Of a stretch of DNA of 12,817 nucleotides, positions 1 through 7,406 are shown one piece after another. The stretch covers positions 1 through 12,817 of the forward strand of contig JARRRL010000107.1 of assembly GCA_037380725.1 (NCBI GenBank), read 5' to 3'. Below the pieces are notes generated by a model. The model made no database searches. It saw only the letters and a program-made list of their open reading frames with translations, and was not told the DNA's origin. The first letter of the stretch is position 1. The number at the start of each line of letters is the position of its first letter. Both the position numbers and the translations under genes were made by a program. This stretch comes from JARRRL01 sp037380725 (GTDB taxonomy: Bacteria > Pseudomonadota > Gammaproteobacteria > Pseudomonadales > JANQJO01).

Positions 1-30
1 TAGCGCTGTTTAAAAACAAATTGGAGTAAT

Positions 31-142
31 GTGACGACCACAAGACGACGCAATTCGATGTCCATTATTACTTTTGGCTTTAACATTATTACTTTTGGCT
101 TCAACTATCTACTTTGTCTATGAGCGCATTGAGGGGTTATAG
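31..142 (+). pseudogene. Small single-membrane-span protein, apparently frameshifted
   Basis: From the GTG at 31 the frame reads VTTTRRRNSM, a short basic N-terminus of the kind that precedes a membrane helix. It then becomes SIITFGFNIITFGF and stops at TGA 121-123. The neighbouring frame over the same bases reads PLLLLALTLLLLASTIYFVY followed by ERIEGL and a TAG at 140-142. That is a textbook hydrophobic helix with a charged cytoplasmic or periplasmic tail. Removing one base near 60-62 would join the basic N-terminus to the helix and give a protein of about 36 residues. A GGAG ribosome-binding motif lies 4 nt upstream of the GTG, and the preceding gene's TAA overlaps this area, as in a compact operon. 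I do not recognise the family. A sequencing error is as likely as a true mutation. Confidence 0.35.
63..104 (+). repeat. 21-bp tandem duplication, two copies
   Basis: The unit CATTATTACTTTTGGCTT plus three more bases occurs at 63-83 and again at 84-104 with a single T/C difference. Because 21 is a multiple of three, it duplicates seven residues (LLLLALT, then LLLLAST) in the hydrophobic frame, lengthening a membrane helix without breaking it. Recent tandem duplication is the simplest explanation. Confidence 0.8.
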
Positions 143-192
143 ACTTGCTTTGAAAGTCAGAATTGTAATAAGCTCAAGGCAACGCTACTTCG

Positions 193-723
193 GTGATTGC
201 GCCTATGCAACGTGTTCCTCAACAGACTAAATGGCAGTCAAGACTCTGGTATTGCTTAAAATACAGTGGTTTTTTTGTACTGTTGTTGTCTTTGCTTGGG
301 CAGCCAGTGCTGGCGTCGCAAGTGAGGAAGTGCGCAATGGTTCCGACTTCATCGTCGTTAAGCAGCGCTAGGCATGCTCCAGTCGGGCGCTCTGTATCGC
401 AGCATCATCATCATCGTGCGATGGGAATCCAATCCAAAACGAACTCACTCGTTCAGTCAATGTCAGTTAAGTCAATGCCAGTTAAGTCAGCGTCAGTGAA
501 TTCAATAAGTTCCCATCATACCGATGGCGCTTGCGGTGCTTGTAAAAATTGCTCGGACTGCGAATGTTTGGCGTCGTCGTGCAGTGTGCCGCTATTGGCG
601 CTACTGGTTCTGCCCATCACCATCACGGCCAACACGTCGTGTGTTTTTAACGTTGAGAACGGTGAAAATCCGAATTGTAATCGGTTTTCAACGCTTTTTC
701 GCCCGCCCATCCTCTCCCTCTAA
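193..723 (+). CDS. Secreted Cys/His-rich small protein, CopL/DUF2946-like, probable metal-binding partner of the efflux operon
   Basis: A 176-residue ORF from GTG at 193; an ATG at 205 (residue 5) is an equally possible start, and neither has a strong Shine-Dalgarno. Residues about 23-42 form a signal peptide (GFFVLLLSLLGQPVLA) with a likely cleavage at VLA/SQ. The mature part has a run of four histidines (71-74), a Ser/Val/Lys-rich repeat (about 89-103), a His pair (108-109) and a cysteine cluster C114, C117, C120, C123, C125, C130. A short hydrophobic stretch (SVPLLALLVLP) and a C-terminal LFRPPI follow. A leader peptide, a His-rich region, a CxxC-type cluster and a terminal RPP motif are, from memory, typical of CopL/DUF2946-type small proteins that precede copper resistance genes. 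Placement just upstream of a CusCBA-type operon agrees. The exact function (metal sensing or sequestration) is inferred. No catalytic motif is visible. Confidence 0.6.
   Translation: MIAPMQRVPQQTKWQSRLWYCLKYSGFFVLLLSLLGQPVLASQVRKCAMVPTSSSLSSARHAPVGRSVSQHHHHRAMGIQSKTNSLVQSMSVKSMPVKSASVNSISSHHTDGACGACKNCSDCECLASSCSVPLLALLVLPITITANTSCVFNVENGENPNCNRFSTLFRPPILSL
457..501 (+). repeat. 15-bp tandem repeat, three copies, inside the Cys/His-rich protein
   Basis: TCAATGTCAGTTAAG at 457-471, TCAATGCCAGTTAAG at 472-486 and a diverged third copy TCAGCGTCAGTGAAT at 487-501. In frame they encode SMSVK, SMPVK and SASVN. The repeat lies in the linker between the histidine run and the cysteine cluster and probably only sets linker length. 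Confidence 0.75.
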
Positions 724-777
724 AACAGGAAAGGCCCGTCCAAATTCAGGATGTTACCACCTGTTTTACCTTTTTTT
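721..777 (+). terminator. Terminator- or attenuator-like inverted repeat before the efflux operon
   Basis: TAAAACAGG at 721-729 is the exact reverse complement of CCTGTTTTA at 760-768. The right arm is followed by CC and seven T residues (771-777). The left arm begins with the TAA stop codon of the Cys/His-rich gene. A 9-bp stem with a 30-nt loop and a T-run suggests a rho-independent terminator or a partial attenuator between that gene and the outer-membrane channel gene 65 nt further on. The long loop and AT-rich stem make it weak. Confidence 0.4.
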
Positions 778-841
778 ATCCGCTGCGCGGGCCATACCCC
801 GCTCGTTAGATCTTGAAATACCACAAAACGGGTAAACCGTT

Positions 842-2290
842 ATGAAAAAATGGCTTGTTTGTATGCTGTTTGCGTCAATCGTGCTGACGCAAACACCGTG
901 GAGCTTTGCTCAGTCTCATGATCGACAATTGTCGAAAGACCCACAATTGACGAAAAAACTAAAACTGACGGTGGAAATGGCTGTTTCCGTGGCAATGGAT
1001 GTTGATCCATGGTTGAACGGCAGTCGTCACCGTGAGACGGCGCTTGATCGCGAAGCCTTATCTGCTTTCGCGCTGCCTGACCCCATGATCAATGTGGTGG
1101 CTGCCAATTTTCCCGTGGACGGTTTTGATATTCATCAAGAACCCATGACGCAACTGATGGTGAGCGTCAGTCAGTCCTTCCCACGGGGCAGCAGTCGGTA
1201 CCTGTCCCGTCGTCAGAAGCAAGAACTGGCTAAGCAGGAACCTTGGTTACGCGTGGATCGCAGAGCCAAAGTGAAAGCAACGGTGACGCTTTTATGGCTG
1301 GAAGCGTTCAAAGCACAGGAAAGTATTCGCTTGATCGAAGATGATCGGGCGTTATTTGAACATTTGGTGGATGCGACGCTCATCAGCTATTCGTCGGCGA
1401 TGTCTTCAACAATCGGGGCATCGGCAATGGGGGGGCGAACGCGTCAGCAAGATGTGATTCGAGCCCAGTTGGAATTGACTCGCCTTGATGATCGACTCAC
1501 TGTGTTGCGGCAACAGCAGGAAACGGCTCGACAACGTTTGTCTGAATGGATTGGTGACCCAGCAGCCTGGCCTCTGGCTTCCGTTTTGCCGGAACCCCTT
1601 GCTTCAAAACAGCAGTTTTGGCACCAGTTGGCCTCACAAAACGCCGTTCAACATTCAGCACAGAACGAGATATTCTTTTACGAGCACATTAAACAGCATC
1701 CGGTTTTACAAGCTTTTGATCAACGTCTGCGCGCGATGGAAACCGGCGTGACCCTCGCACGTCAGCAGTTTAAGCCAGCGTGGCGGGTTACGGCGCAGTA
1801 CGGCTACCGGGATGACGATCCGCTGGGTCGTGATCGCGCTGATTTGTTTTCCGTGGGTGTCGGTCTTGAATTACCCTTGACGGGGTATCGGCAGGACAAC
1901 GCGGTACGCAGTGCCGCTCATCAAGTGGCGGCGCTCAAGTCTGAAAAACAATTGATGCTTCGGAAGATGCTGGCTGAATTGCGTGGCGCGCTCGCACAGT
2001 TTCAGCACCTCAATGAACGCGCTGAGCGTTACGACCAACAACTGCTGCCTCAAATGGCCGAGCAAGCTGAAGCCGCTTTGGCCGCTTACAACAACGACGA
2101 TGGTAATTTTGCTGAAGCGGTGCGGGCGCGAATCGCAGAGTTGAATGCGAAAATTGATGCGCTCGGTATTTCAGTTGAACAACAGCAAAACTTGGCCAAT
2201 CTACTTTATCTGACCAGCGATGAGCAATTGTGCGATGAGCAATCGTGCCGTGATCCATCGAATGCAACAACAGAAAAACACGGGGAATAA
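842..2290 (+). CDS. TolC-family outer-membrane efflux protein (CusC/CzcC-like)
   Basis: A 482-residue protein from ATG at 842, preceded by only a weak ACGGG. Residues 1-23 are a signal peptide (basic MKKW, hydrophobic core, cleavage at SFA/QS). No lipobox cysteine follows, so unlike E. coli CusC it is probably not a lipoprotein. The rest shows the two-fold OEP architecture of TolC-like channels: long alpha-helical, Gln/Ala/Arg-rich stretches (about 45-260 and 285-465) that build the periplasmic tunnel, separated by strand-forming segments (e.g. VTAQYGYRDDDP, DLFSVGVGLELPLTGY) that contribute to the outer-membrane barrel. The length is normal for the family. Its TAA stop overlaps the ATG of the adaptor gene by one base, so it is the first gene of a coupled CBA operon. 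Role: outer-membrane exit duct for Cu(I)/Ag(I) taken from the periplasm and the RND pump. Substrate specificity is inferred from the pump. Confidence 0.9.
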   Translation: MKKWLVCMLFASIVLTQTPWSFAQSHDRQLSKDPQLTKKLKLTVEMAVSVAMDVDPWLNGSRHRETALDREALSAFALPDPMINVVAANFPVDGFDIHQEPMTQLMVSVSQSFPRGSSRYLSRRQKQELAKQEPWLRVDRRAKVKATVTLLWLEAFKAQESIRLIEDDRALFEHLVDATLISYSSAMSSTIGASAMGGRTRQQDVIRAQLELTRLDDRLTVLRQQQETARQRLSEWIGDPAAWPLASVLPEPLASKQQFWHQLASQNAVQHSAQNEIFFYEHIKQHPVLQAFDQRLRAMETGVTLARQQFKPAWRVTAQYGYRDDDPLGRDRADLFSVGVGLELPLTGYRQDNAVRSAAHQVAALKSEKQLMLRKMLAELRGALAQFQHLNERAERYDQQLLPQMAEQAEAALAAYNNDDGNFAEAVRARIAELNAKIDALGISVEQQQNLANLLYLTSDEQLCDEQSCRDPSNATTEKHGE

Positions 2291-3618
2291 TGATGCGCAA
2301 GATGAAATTGCCAATGGGCCTTGCCCCGAGCGTATTAATAGATGTGTTAATAGGTCTGTTATTAGGGGCCTTATTGGGTGCCCTGGGTATGTGGATCGCG
2401 CTGGATTATGGTCGCAATCGTAACAGCGATGACCCAGCGCTTTACGAACCTGAAGCGGATAAACCACTGTATTGGGTGGCTCCGATGGATCCCAATTACA
2501 AACGCGATCAACCGGGTAAGTCACCGATGGGTATGGATTTAGTTCCGGTTTATCCGACAAAATCGCGTGAATCCGAAACGGGAACCGTTACCGTATCACC
2601 TAATGTGATTCAAAATTTGGGCGTGCGTACTGCCATCGTAACGCGCGGTCGTTTAGCGGCGACGGTGAATACGGTGGGATATGTGCAATACGACGAAGAT
2701 CGATTAATTCACATTCACCCACGTGTTGAAGGTTGGGTTGAACACTTGTATGTCAAAGCGGCTGGTGACCCAGTGGAAAAAGGTGAGCCCCTGTATGCCT
2801 TGTATTCGCCTACCTTGGTGAACGCACAGGAAGAGTTGTTACTGGCGATCAAGCGCCATAACTCGACATTGATCACGGCAGCGGTGGATCGCTTGTCGGC
2901 GTTGCAGGTCCCTGAATTTGAAATTCAGCGACTTAAAAAATCCGGTGTGGTCAGTCAAACCGTCACCATCGCTGCGCCGCAATCGGGTGTGCTGGATAAC
3001 TTGAATACTCGCGAAGGGATGTTTGTGAAACCGGGCATGGAGATGATGTCCATTGGGCAGTTGGAGCACATTTGGGTGATCGGAGAAGTGTTTGAACGTC
3101 AGGCTAACTTGGTGCAAGAAGGGAATCCAGTGCGTATGCGTCTTGATTATGTCCCGGGGCGTGAGTGGCACGGCGCTGTCGATTACAGTTATCCCTCCCT
3201 CAACAGCAAAACCCGGACGGCGCAGTTTCGAATTCACTTCGATAATCCGGATCGGTATTTACGACCAGGCATGTTTGTGCAAATGACCATTGAGACGACC
3301 CCGTCGTCGTCATCGGCTTTATTAATTCCTCGTGAGGCGTTAATTCGGACGGGCCATCAATCTCGGGTCGTGTTGGATATGGGTGCTGGACGCTTTAAAT
3401 CCATTGCGGTCGAGGTTGGGCGTATCGCGGACGATCAGGTGGAAATTTTGTCTGGTTTGAAAGAAGGGGACTGCATCGTGACGTCTGCTCAGTTTCTCAT
3501 TGATTCGGAATCCAGTAAAACGTCGGATTTCCGCCGCATGGATCATGGTGACGCGTTTCAAGGTCATGGTTCGAAGTCGGAAGAGGGCGAATCGAGAGAA
3601 GGTATGCGTCATGATTAA
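2290..3618 (+). CDS. cusB: Periplasmic adaptor (membrane fusion protein) of heavy-metal RND efflux, CusB-like
   Basis: A 442-residue protein; ATG codons at 2290 and 2293 are both usable, the first overlapping the preceding stop. A hydrophobic anchor spans about residues 13-39, so it is probably tethered to the inner membrane. Residues 61-89 (YWVAPMDPNYKRDQPGKSPM, then GMDLVPVYP) match the heavy-metal-binding domain found at the N-terminus of CusB/SilB-type adaptors, in the cysteine-free variant that offers methionines. The membrane-fusion fold follows: a beta-barrel/lipoyl half (VTVSPNVIQNLGVRT to GEPLYALYSPTLV), a helical hairpin (about 177-220), the second lipoyl half (IAAPQSGVLDNLNTREGMFV) and a barrel with the typical YLRPGMFV motif. 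The C-terminal tail is His/Met/Glu-rich (MDHGDAFQGHG), a possible extra metal ligand. It should bridge pump and outer-membrane channel and hand Cu(I)/Ag(I) to the pump. Its last 8 nt overlap the pump gene. Confidence 0.93.
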   Translation: MMRKMKLPMGLAPSVLIDVLIGLLLGALLGALGMWIALDYGRNRNSDDPALYEPEADKPLYWVAPMDPNYKRDQPGKSPMGMDLVPVYPTKSRESETGTVTVSPNVIQNLGVRTAIVTRGRLAATVNTVGYVQYDEDRLIHIHPRVEGWVEHLYVKAAGDPVEKGEPLYALYSPTLVNAQEELLLAIKRHNSTLITAAVDRLSALQVPEFEIQRLKKSGVVSQTVTIAAPQSGVLDNLNTREGMFVKPGMEMMSIGQLEHIWVIGEVFERQANLVQEGNPVRMRLDYVPGREWHGAVDYSYPSLNSKTRTAQFRIHFDNPDRYLRPGMFVQMTIETTPSSSSALLIPREALIRTGHQSRVVLDMGAGRFKSIAVEVGRIADDQVEILSGLKEGDCIVTSAQFLIDSESSKTSDFRRMDHGDAFQGHGSKSEEGESREGMRHD

Positions 3619-6600
3619 AAGCATAATAAATTGGTCGGTTCAAAATCGTTTTTTCGTGTTGTTGGTAAGCGTGATTATCGTGGGCGTGGGCGCGTGGTCA
3701 TTGAGTCAGACACCGGTGGATGCCATTCCCGATTTATCGGATGTGCAAGTGATCATCAAAACCAGCTATCCAGGCCAAGCGCCTCAAGTGGTTGAAGATC
3801 AGGTCACGTACCCACTCACCACGGCCATGCTCTCCGTGCCTGGCGCGGTGACGGTGCGAGGGTATTCGTTTTTTGGTGACTCCTACATCTACGTCATCTT
3901 TGATGAAGACACGGATTTGTACTGGGCGCGTTCGCGGGTGATGGAGTATTTATCACAGGCGGCACCGATGCTGCCTGCTCAGGCTAAAACGCAATTGGGC
4001 CCGGATGCGACTGGTGTGGGTTGGGTGTATTTGTACGCGTTGCTGGATCGAAGTGGTCAGCACGATATCGCGCAGTTACGACGATTACAGGATTGGTTTT
4101 TAAAGTATGAATTGCAAACGGTGGAGGGTGTTTCGGAAGTTTCAGCGCTGGGCGGCATGGTCAAACAATATCAGGTCAAGGTAAATCCGGAAAAATTACG
4201 CGCGTTCAACATGCCGCTTTCCCACATTCAAATGGCTATTCAGCGCGGTAATCAGGAGGTTGGGGCCTCTGTGGTCGAAATGGCGGAAGCGGAATACATG
4301 GTTCGCACCAATGGTTACATTCAAAGTATGGAGGATCTGGCTCAGATTCCATTGGGATTGGACGCGAACGGCACACCGCTTTTACTAAAAGATGTGGCTG
4401 AAATTGAACGTGGACCGCAGATGCGTCGTGGGATTGCGGAATTAAATGGTCAGGGTGAAGTGGTCGGTGGTATCGTCGTGATGCGTGTCGGTGAAAATGC
4501 ACAAAAAACCATTCAAGGTGTTAAAGCAAAATTGGAATCGCTGCGAGCGGGTTTACCGAAAGGGGTCGAGATCGTACCGGTTTACGATCGATCGGATCTG
4601 ATTGAGGGCGCGGTGAATAACCTCTGGCACAAACTGGTAGAGGAATTTGCCGTAGTGGCCCTGGTGTGTGTGGTATTTTTATTTCATGTGCGCTCGAGCT
4701 TGGTGGCCTTGATCAGTTTACCGGTTGGGATTCTGGCTGCTTTTATTGTTATGCACTGGCAAGGCATTAACGCCAACATCATGTCATTAGGGGGACTGGC
4801 GATTGCCATTGGTGCTATGATAGACGGCGCCATTGTGATGATTGAAAATCTGCATAAACGAATGGAAACAAACCCCATAACGCCCGAAAATCGCTGGCGC
4901 CTTGTGGCGGATTCAGCGGCTGAGGTTGGCCCGTCTTTATTTTTCAGTCTTTTGATAATTACCGTCAGTTTTGTGCCAGTGTTAACCTTGGAAGCACAAG
5001 AAGGTCGCCTGTTCTCCCCTTTGGTCTATACCAAAACATACGCCATGGCGGCCAGCGCCTTGTTGGCGATAACGTTGATACCGGTGTTAATGGGGTATTT
5101 CATTCGAGGTAAGGTGCTGCCGGAGCACAAAAATCCATTGAATCGACTGTTGATTAAAGTATACATGCCCGCACTGAAGGGCGTCTTACGTTTCCCCAAA
5201 ACGACGGTATTGGGGGCGGTATTGATCACCGCTGTGGGGTTTTGGCCGGTGACGCAAATTGGCAGTGAATTCATGCCACCTTTAGACGAAGGCGATCTAA
5301 TGTATATGCCCACGACGTATCCCGGGCTGTCCATTGGTAAAGCTCGGGAAATTTTACAGCAGACGGACAAACTGATTGCCACGGTGCCGGAAGTAAAACG
5401 TGTTTTCGGTAAAATTGGCCGAGCGGAAACCGCGACCGATCCCGCGCCCCTCACCATGATCGAAACCTTTATTCAACTGAAACCCAAATCGCAGTGGCGC
5501 AGCGGTATGGACACCGAGCGCTTAATAAAAACGCTGGATTCGGTGGTGAAATTACCCGGATTAACCAACGCGTGGGTGATGCCGATTAAAACGCGTATTG
5601 ACATGTTGGCCACGGGCATTAAAACGCCTGTGGGCATTAAGGTAGCCGGGCCCGATTTAAACGAGATAGAAAAAATTGGCAAACAATTGGAACAGGTGCT
5701 CCAAAAGGTCTCTGGCACCGCGTCCGTGTATTCGGAGCGCGTGGCGGGTGGGCGTTATATTAAAGTGGACATTCAGCGTGAACAGGCGGCGCGTTATGGA
5801 CTCAATATGGCGGATGTGCAACAAGTGGTTGCGACGGCGATTGGTGGGGTGAATGTGGCGCAAACCATCGAAGGTTTGGAGCGTTACCCGATCAATGTAC
5901 GTTATCCGCAGCATTATCGTAATTCCCCGGAGCAATTAGCCTTGTTGCCCATTGTAACCGCCGGTGGAGCGCGCCTCACACTGGGTGATGTCGCGCGGGT
6001 CTATGTGGAAGACGGTCCACCGGCAATTAAAAGTGAAAACGCGCGTTTGAATGGGTGGACTTTTGTTGATATCGATGGCGTAGACGTTGGTCGTTACGTA
6101 CAACATGCTCAGGCCGTGGTTCGAGAACAAGTCAAGCTGCCAGAGGGCTATTCGTTGAATTGGTCGGGGCAGTATGAGTATATGCTTCGCGCCAAAGCCA
6201 AGCTGATGTATGTGGTGCCATTAACGATCGCGATTATCATTGTGCTGCTGTATTTGAATTTCCGGCGATTTGCAGAAGTGCTCATCATTATGTTGGCCTT
6301 ACCCGTGGCCATGACGGGGTCAATCTGGATGATGTACTGGCTTGACTATAATTTTTCCGTCGCGGTTGGTGTTGGTTTCATTGCCTTGGCCGGTGTAGCC
6401 GTGGAAATCGGCGTCATTATGTTGGTGTATCTCAATCAGGCTTATGCGCACATGCTGATGCAGTGCCAACAAGCGGGTATGGTGCCACAAGTGGAGCAAC
6501 TGCGAGAGGCAGTGCTGCATGGCGCTGGACTGCGTGTGCGACCGGTCATGATGACGGCTGTTGCCGTGATTGCTGGATTATTGCCCATTGTGGCTGGTAG

Positions 6601-6742
6601 TGGGGTTGGCTCTGAGATCATGAGTCGGATAGCGGTCCCGATGATTGGCGGCATGTTGGGTGCGGTTGTCTTAACTTTGCTGCTTTTGCCAACCGTTTTT
6701 TATTTGTGGAAGTTGCTCACACAGAAAATGAACTTTCTTTAA
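3611..6742 (+). CDS. cusA: Cu(I)/Ag(I) efflux RND transporter, inner-membrane pump, CusA-like
   Basis: The ATG at 3611 gives 1043 residues, matching about 1047 in E. coli CusA and starting with the family's typical MIKSIINWSVQNRFFVLL. An in-frame start at 3500 would add 37 unlikely residues lying inside the adaptor gene. The protein has the RND plan: TM1, a large periplasmic loop, TM2-6, a second loop, TM8-12. The three methionines that bind Cu(I)/Ag(I) in E. coli CusA (M573, M623, M672) have equivalents with identical spacing: M566 (YMPTTYPG), M616 (LTMIETFIQL) and M665 (RIDMLATGIKTP). The proton-relay acids are present: D405 in GAMIDGAIVM of TM4 and E932 in GVAVEIGVIM of TM10. The usual lysine of the RPKxMT motif is replaced by valine (V979, RPVMMT), which is odd and treated as a finding. 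The pump drives metal from periplasm or cytoplasm through the adaptor to the outer-membrane channel, powered by proton import. Confidence 0.95.
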   Translation: MIKSIINWSVQNRFFVLLVSVIIVGVGAWSLSQTPVDAIPDLSDVQVIIKTSYPGQAPQVVEDQVTYPLTTAMLSVPGAVTVRGYSFFGDSYIYVIFDEDTDLYWARSRVMEYLSQAAPMLPAQAKTQLGPDATGVGWVYLYALLDRSGQHDIAQLRRLQDWFLKYELQTVEGVSEVSALGGMVKQYQVKVNPEKLRAFNMPLSHIQMAIQRGNQEVGASVVEMAEAEYMVRTNGYIQSMEDLAQIPLGLDANGTPLLLKDVAEIERGPQMRRGIAELNGQGEVVGGIVVMRVGENAQKTIQGVKAKLESLRAGLPKGVEIVPVYDRSDLIEGAVNNLWHKLVEEFAVVALVCVVFLFHVRSSLVALISLPVGILAAFIVMHWQGINANIMSLGGLAIAIGAMIDGAIVMIENLHKRMETNPITPENRWRLVADSAAEVGPSLFFSLLIITVSFVPVLTLEAQEGRLFSPLVYTKTYAMAASALLAITLIPVLMGYFIRGKVLPEHKNPLNRLLIKVYMPALKGVLRFPKTTVLGAVLITAVGFWPVTQIGSEFMPPLDEGDLMYMPTTYPGLSIGKAREILQQTDKLIATVPEVKRVFGKIGRAETATDPAPLTMIETFIQLKPKSQWRSGMDTERLIKTLDSVVKLPGLTNAWVMPIKTRIDMLATGIKTPVGIKVAGPDLNEIEKIGKQLEQVLQKVSGTASVYSERVAGGRYIKVDIQREQAARYGLNMADVQQVVATAIGGVNVAQTIEGLERYPINVRYPQHYRNSPEQLALLPIVTAGGARLTLGDVARVYVEDGPPAIKSENARLNGWTFVDIDGVDVGRYVQHAQAVVREQVKLPEGYSLNWSGQYEYMLRAKAKLMYVVPLTIAIIIVLLYLNFRRFAEVLIIMLALPVAMTGSIWMMYWLDYNFSVAVGVGFIALAGVAVEIGVIMLVYLNQAYAHMLMQCQQAGMVPQVEQLREAVLHGAGLRVRPVMMTAVAVIAGLLPIVAGSGVGSEIMSRIAVPMIGGMLGAVVLTLLLLPTVFYLWKLLTQKMNFL

Positions 6743-6894
6743 GTCGATGATATCGCGTTAACGATAATAACTTTTTGATAATAAAGCTTAAACAGGCGTA
6801 AGTCTTTGAACGTAAGTCTCTGTGCAGCATACCGAGATCGGATCAAAGGAGGGGGATAGCTTGGAGCTTATTGCCTGCCGTGGAATGGTGCTTT

Positions 6895-7193
6895 TCAGAA
6901 GATAGCGCCATCCAAATTGATGAATTTATATTCAATATCGTGAAATCCTCCTACAGTACCTGTATCAGACAGTTGATCTTTTACCAAACGTGCGGCATCA
7001 TCGGCATACGCGCATGAGCCGTCTTGTAATAAAAAATACGATTTGATTTAAGCGATGAAGCGTTTTTTTCAAAAAAAGGGAAAAGCTGATTCGGTGGTGT
7101 TAGGTTAATTGAAAGAAATTTTGGTCGAGCATAAGCCAAGACTGGCAAGGTTCTTTTCTTTGAAGAATACCTAGATCTTGCTGGGCAGTTCAA
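6895..7193 (-). pseudogene. Possible decayed protein gene, frameshifted
   Basis: On the minus strand, one frame from 7193 downward includes RPKFLSINLTPPNQLFPFFE followed by KNASSLKSNRIF. It then runs into the plus-strand A6 run at 7031-7036. In the adjacent frame the sequence continues as LLQDGSCAYADDAARLVKDQ, then LSDTGTVGGFHDIEYKFI and NLDGAIF, ending at TGA 6895-6897. Both halves have ordinary protein composition, and a one-base change in the A6 run would join them. Further upstream a third open stretch (ATG at 7282 to TGA 7190-7192) reads MEVVFGAVPMCGSLSVQMAK and ten more residues. I do not recognise any of these pieces. No good start codon or ribosome-binding site was seen, so a broken gene is the better reading than an active one. 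Confidence 0.3.
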
Positions 7194-7390
7194 CGTTTAA
7201 GGTATTGAAAATAAGCACCCACTTTGGCCATCTGCACTGAAAGACTCCCGCACATTGGAACGGCACCAAACACCACTTCCATATGTCGCCTACACCTGAA
7301 AACTTTAAGCGAAAACCAATTCAATTTAACGTTCTCTATCCTTAATTTATGACACATTTTTTAAGCGATTTTGTTGAAAAACGAGAGATG

Positions 7391-7398
7391 AAAAAGGA
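7391..7398 (+). promoter_or_regulatory. Ribosome-binding site supporting the start at 7407
   Basis: AAAAAGGA lies 8 nt before the ATG at 7407. It is the best Shine-Dalgarno sequence in this part of the window and supports that start codon for the 628-residue protein. Confidence 0.6.
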
Positions 7399-7406
7399 CA
7401 CAAGAA

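Larger units (their letters stand above)
1..192. other. Left-edge region: tail of an upstream gene plus a leader with no intact gene
   Basis: Positions 3-29 on the plus strand read ALFKNKLE followed by TAA, which looks like the C-terminus of a gene that begins outside the window; eight codons are too few to name it. A GGAG motif (23-26) lies just before a GTG at 31, where a small broken membrane ORF begins (described separately). From 143 to 192 I see no gene. The stretch includes a short inverted repeat, GACTT at 142-146 and AAGTC at 154-158, and a TAATAA at 166-171 that could be a -10 box, but no convincing -35 box is at the right distance. A metal-responsive promoter for the downstream genes would be expected around here; this is inference only. 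Confidence 0.4.
6743..7406. other. Intergenic region without an intact gene
   Basis: This 664-bp gap follows the pump gene. A weak hairpin TATCG (6751-6755) / CGATA (6762-6766) followed by five T residues (6772-6776) could end the efflux operon transcript. A 9-bp direct repeat CGTAAGTCT occurs at 6797 and 6811. A strong Shine-Dalgarno-like AAAGGAGG (6845-6852) has no credible gene after it. From about 6895 to 7282 the minus strand has short open stretches that look protein-like but are split between frames (listed separately). The last 120 bp (7283-7406) are AT-rich and presumably carry the promoter of the next gene; no box is clear enough to name. Confidence 0.5.

Noticed and set aside
142..171. 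Inverted repeat GACTT/AAGTC with TAATAA as a MerR/CueR-type promoter
   Set aside because: The arms are only 5 bp, the -35 region does not match, and the sequence lacks the CueR-type core. Mentioned only as a weak possibility.
3500..3610. Upstream in-frame extension of the CusA-like gene to 3500
   Set aside because: The extra 37 residues are basic and lie inside the adaptor gene in another frame. The ATG at 3611 gives the family's exact N-terminus and the usual short overlap.
6845..6902. Strong Shine-Dalgarno AAAGGAGG followed by TTG at 6861
   Set aside because: The reading frame is only about 14 codons long and has no protein-like features, so it is probably chance.
7341..7366. CTTAATTT upstream of the 628-residue gene as a PmrA-type box of Legionellales
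   Set aside because: Only one half-site is recognisable and the expected second copy 11 bp on is absent.
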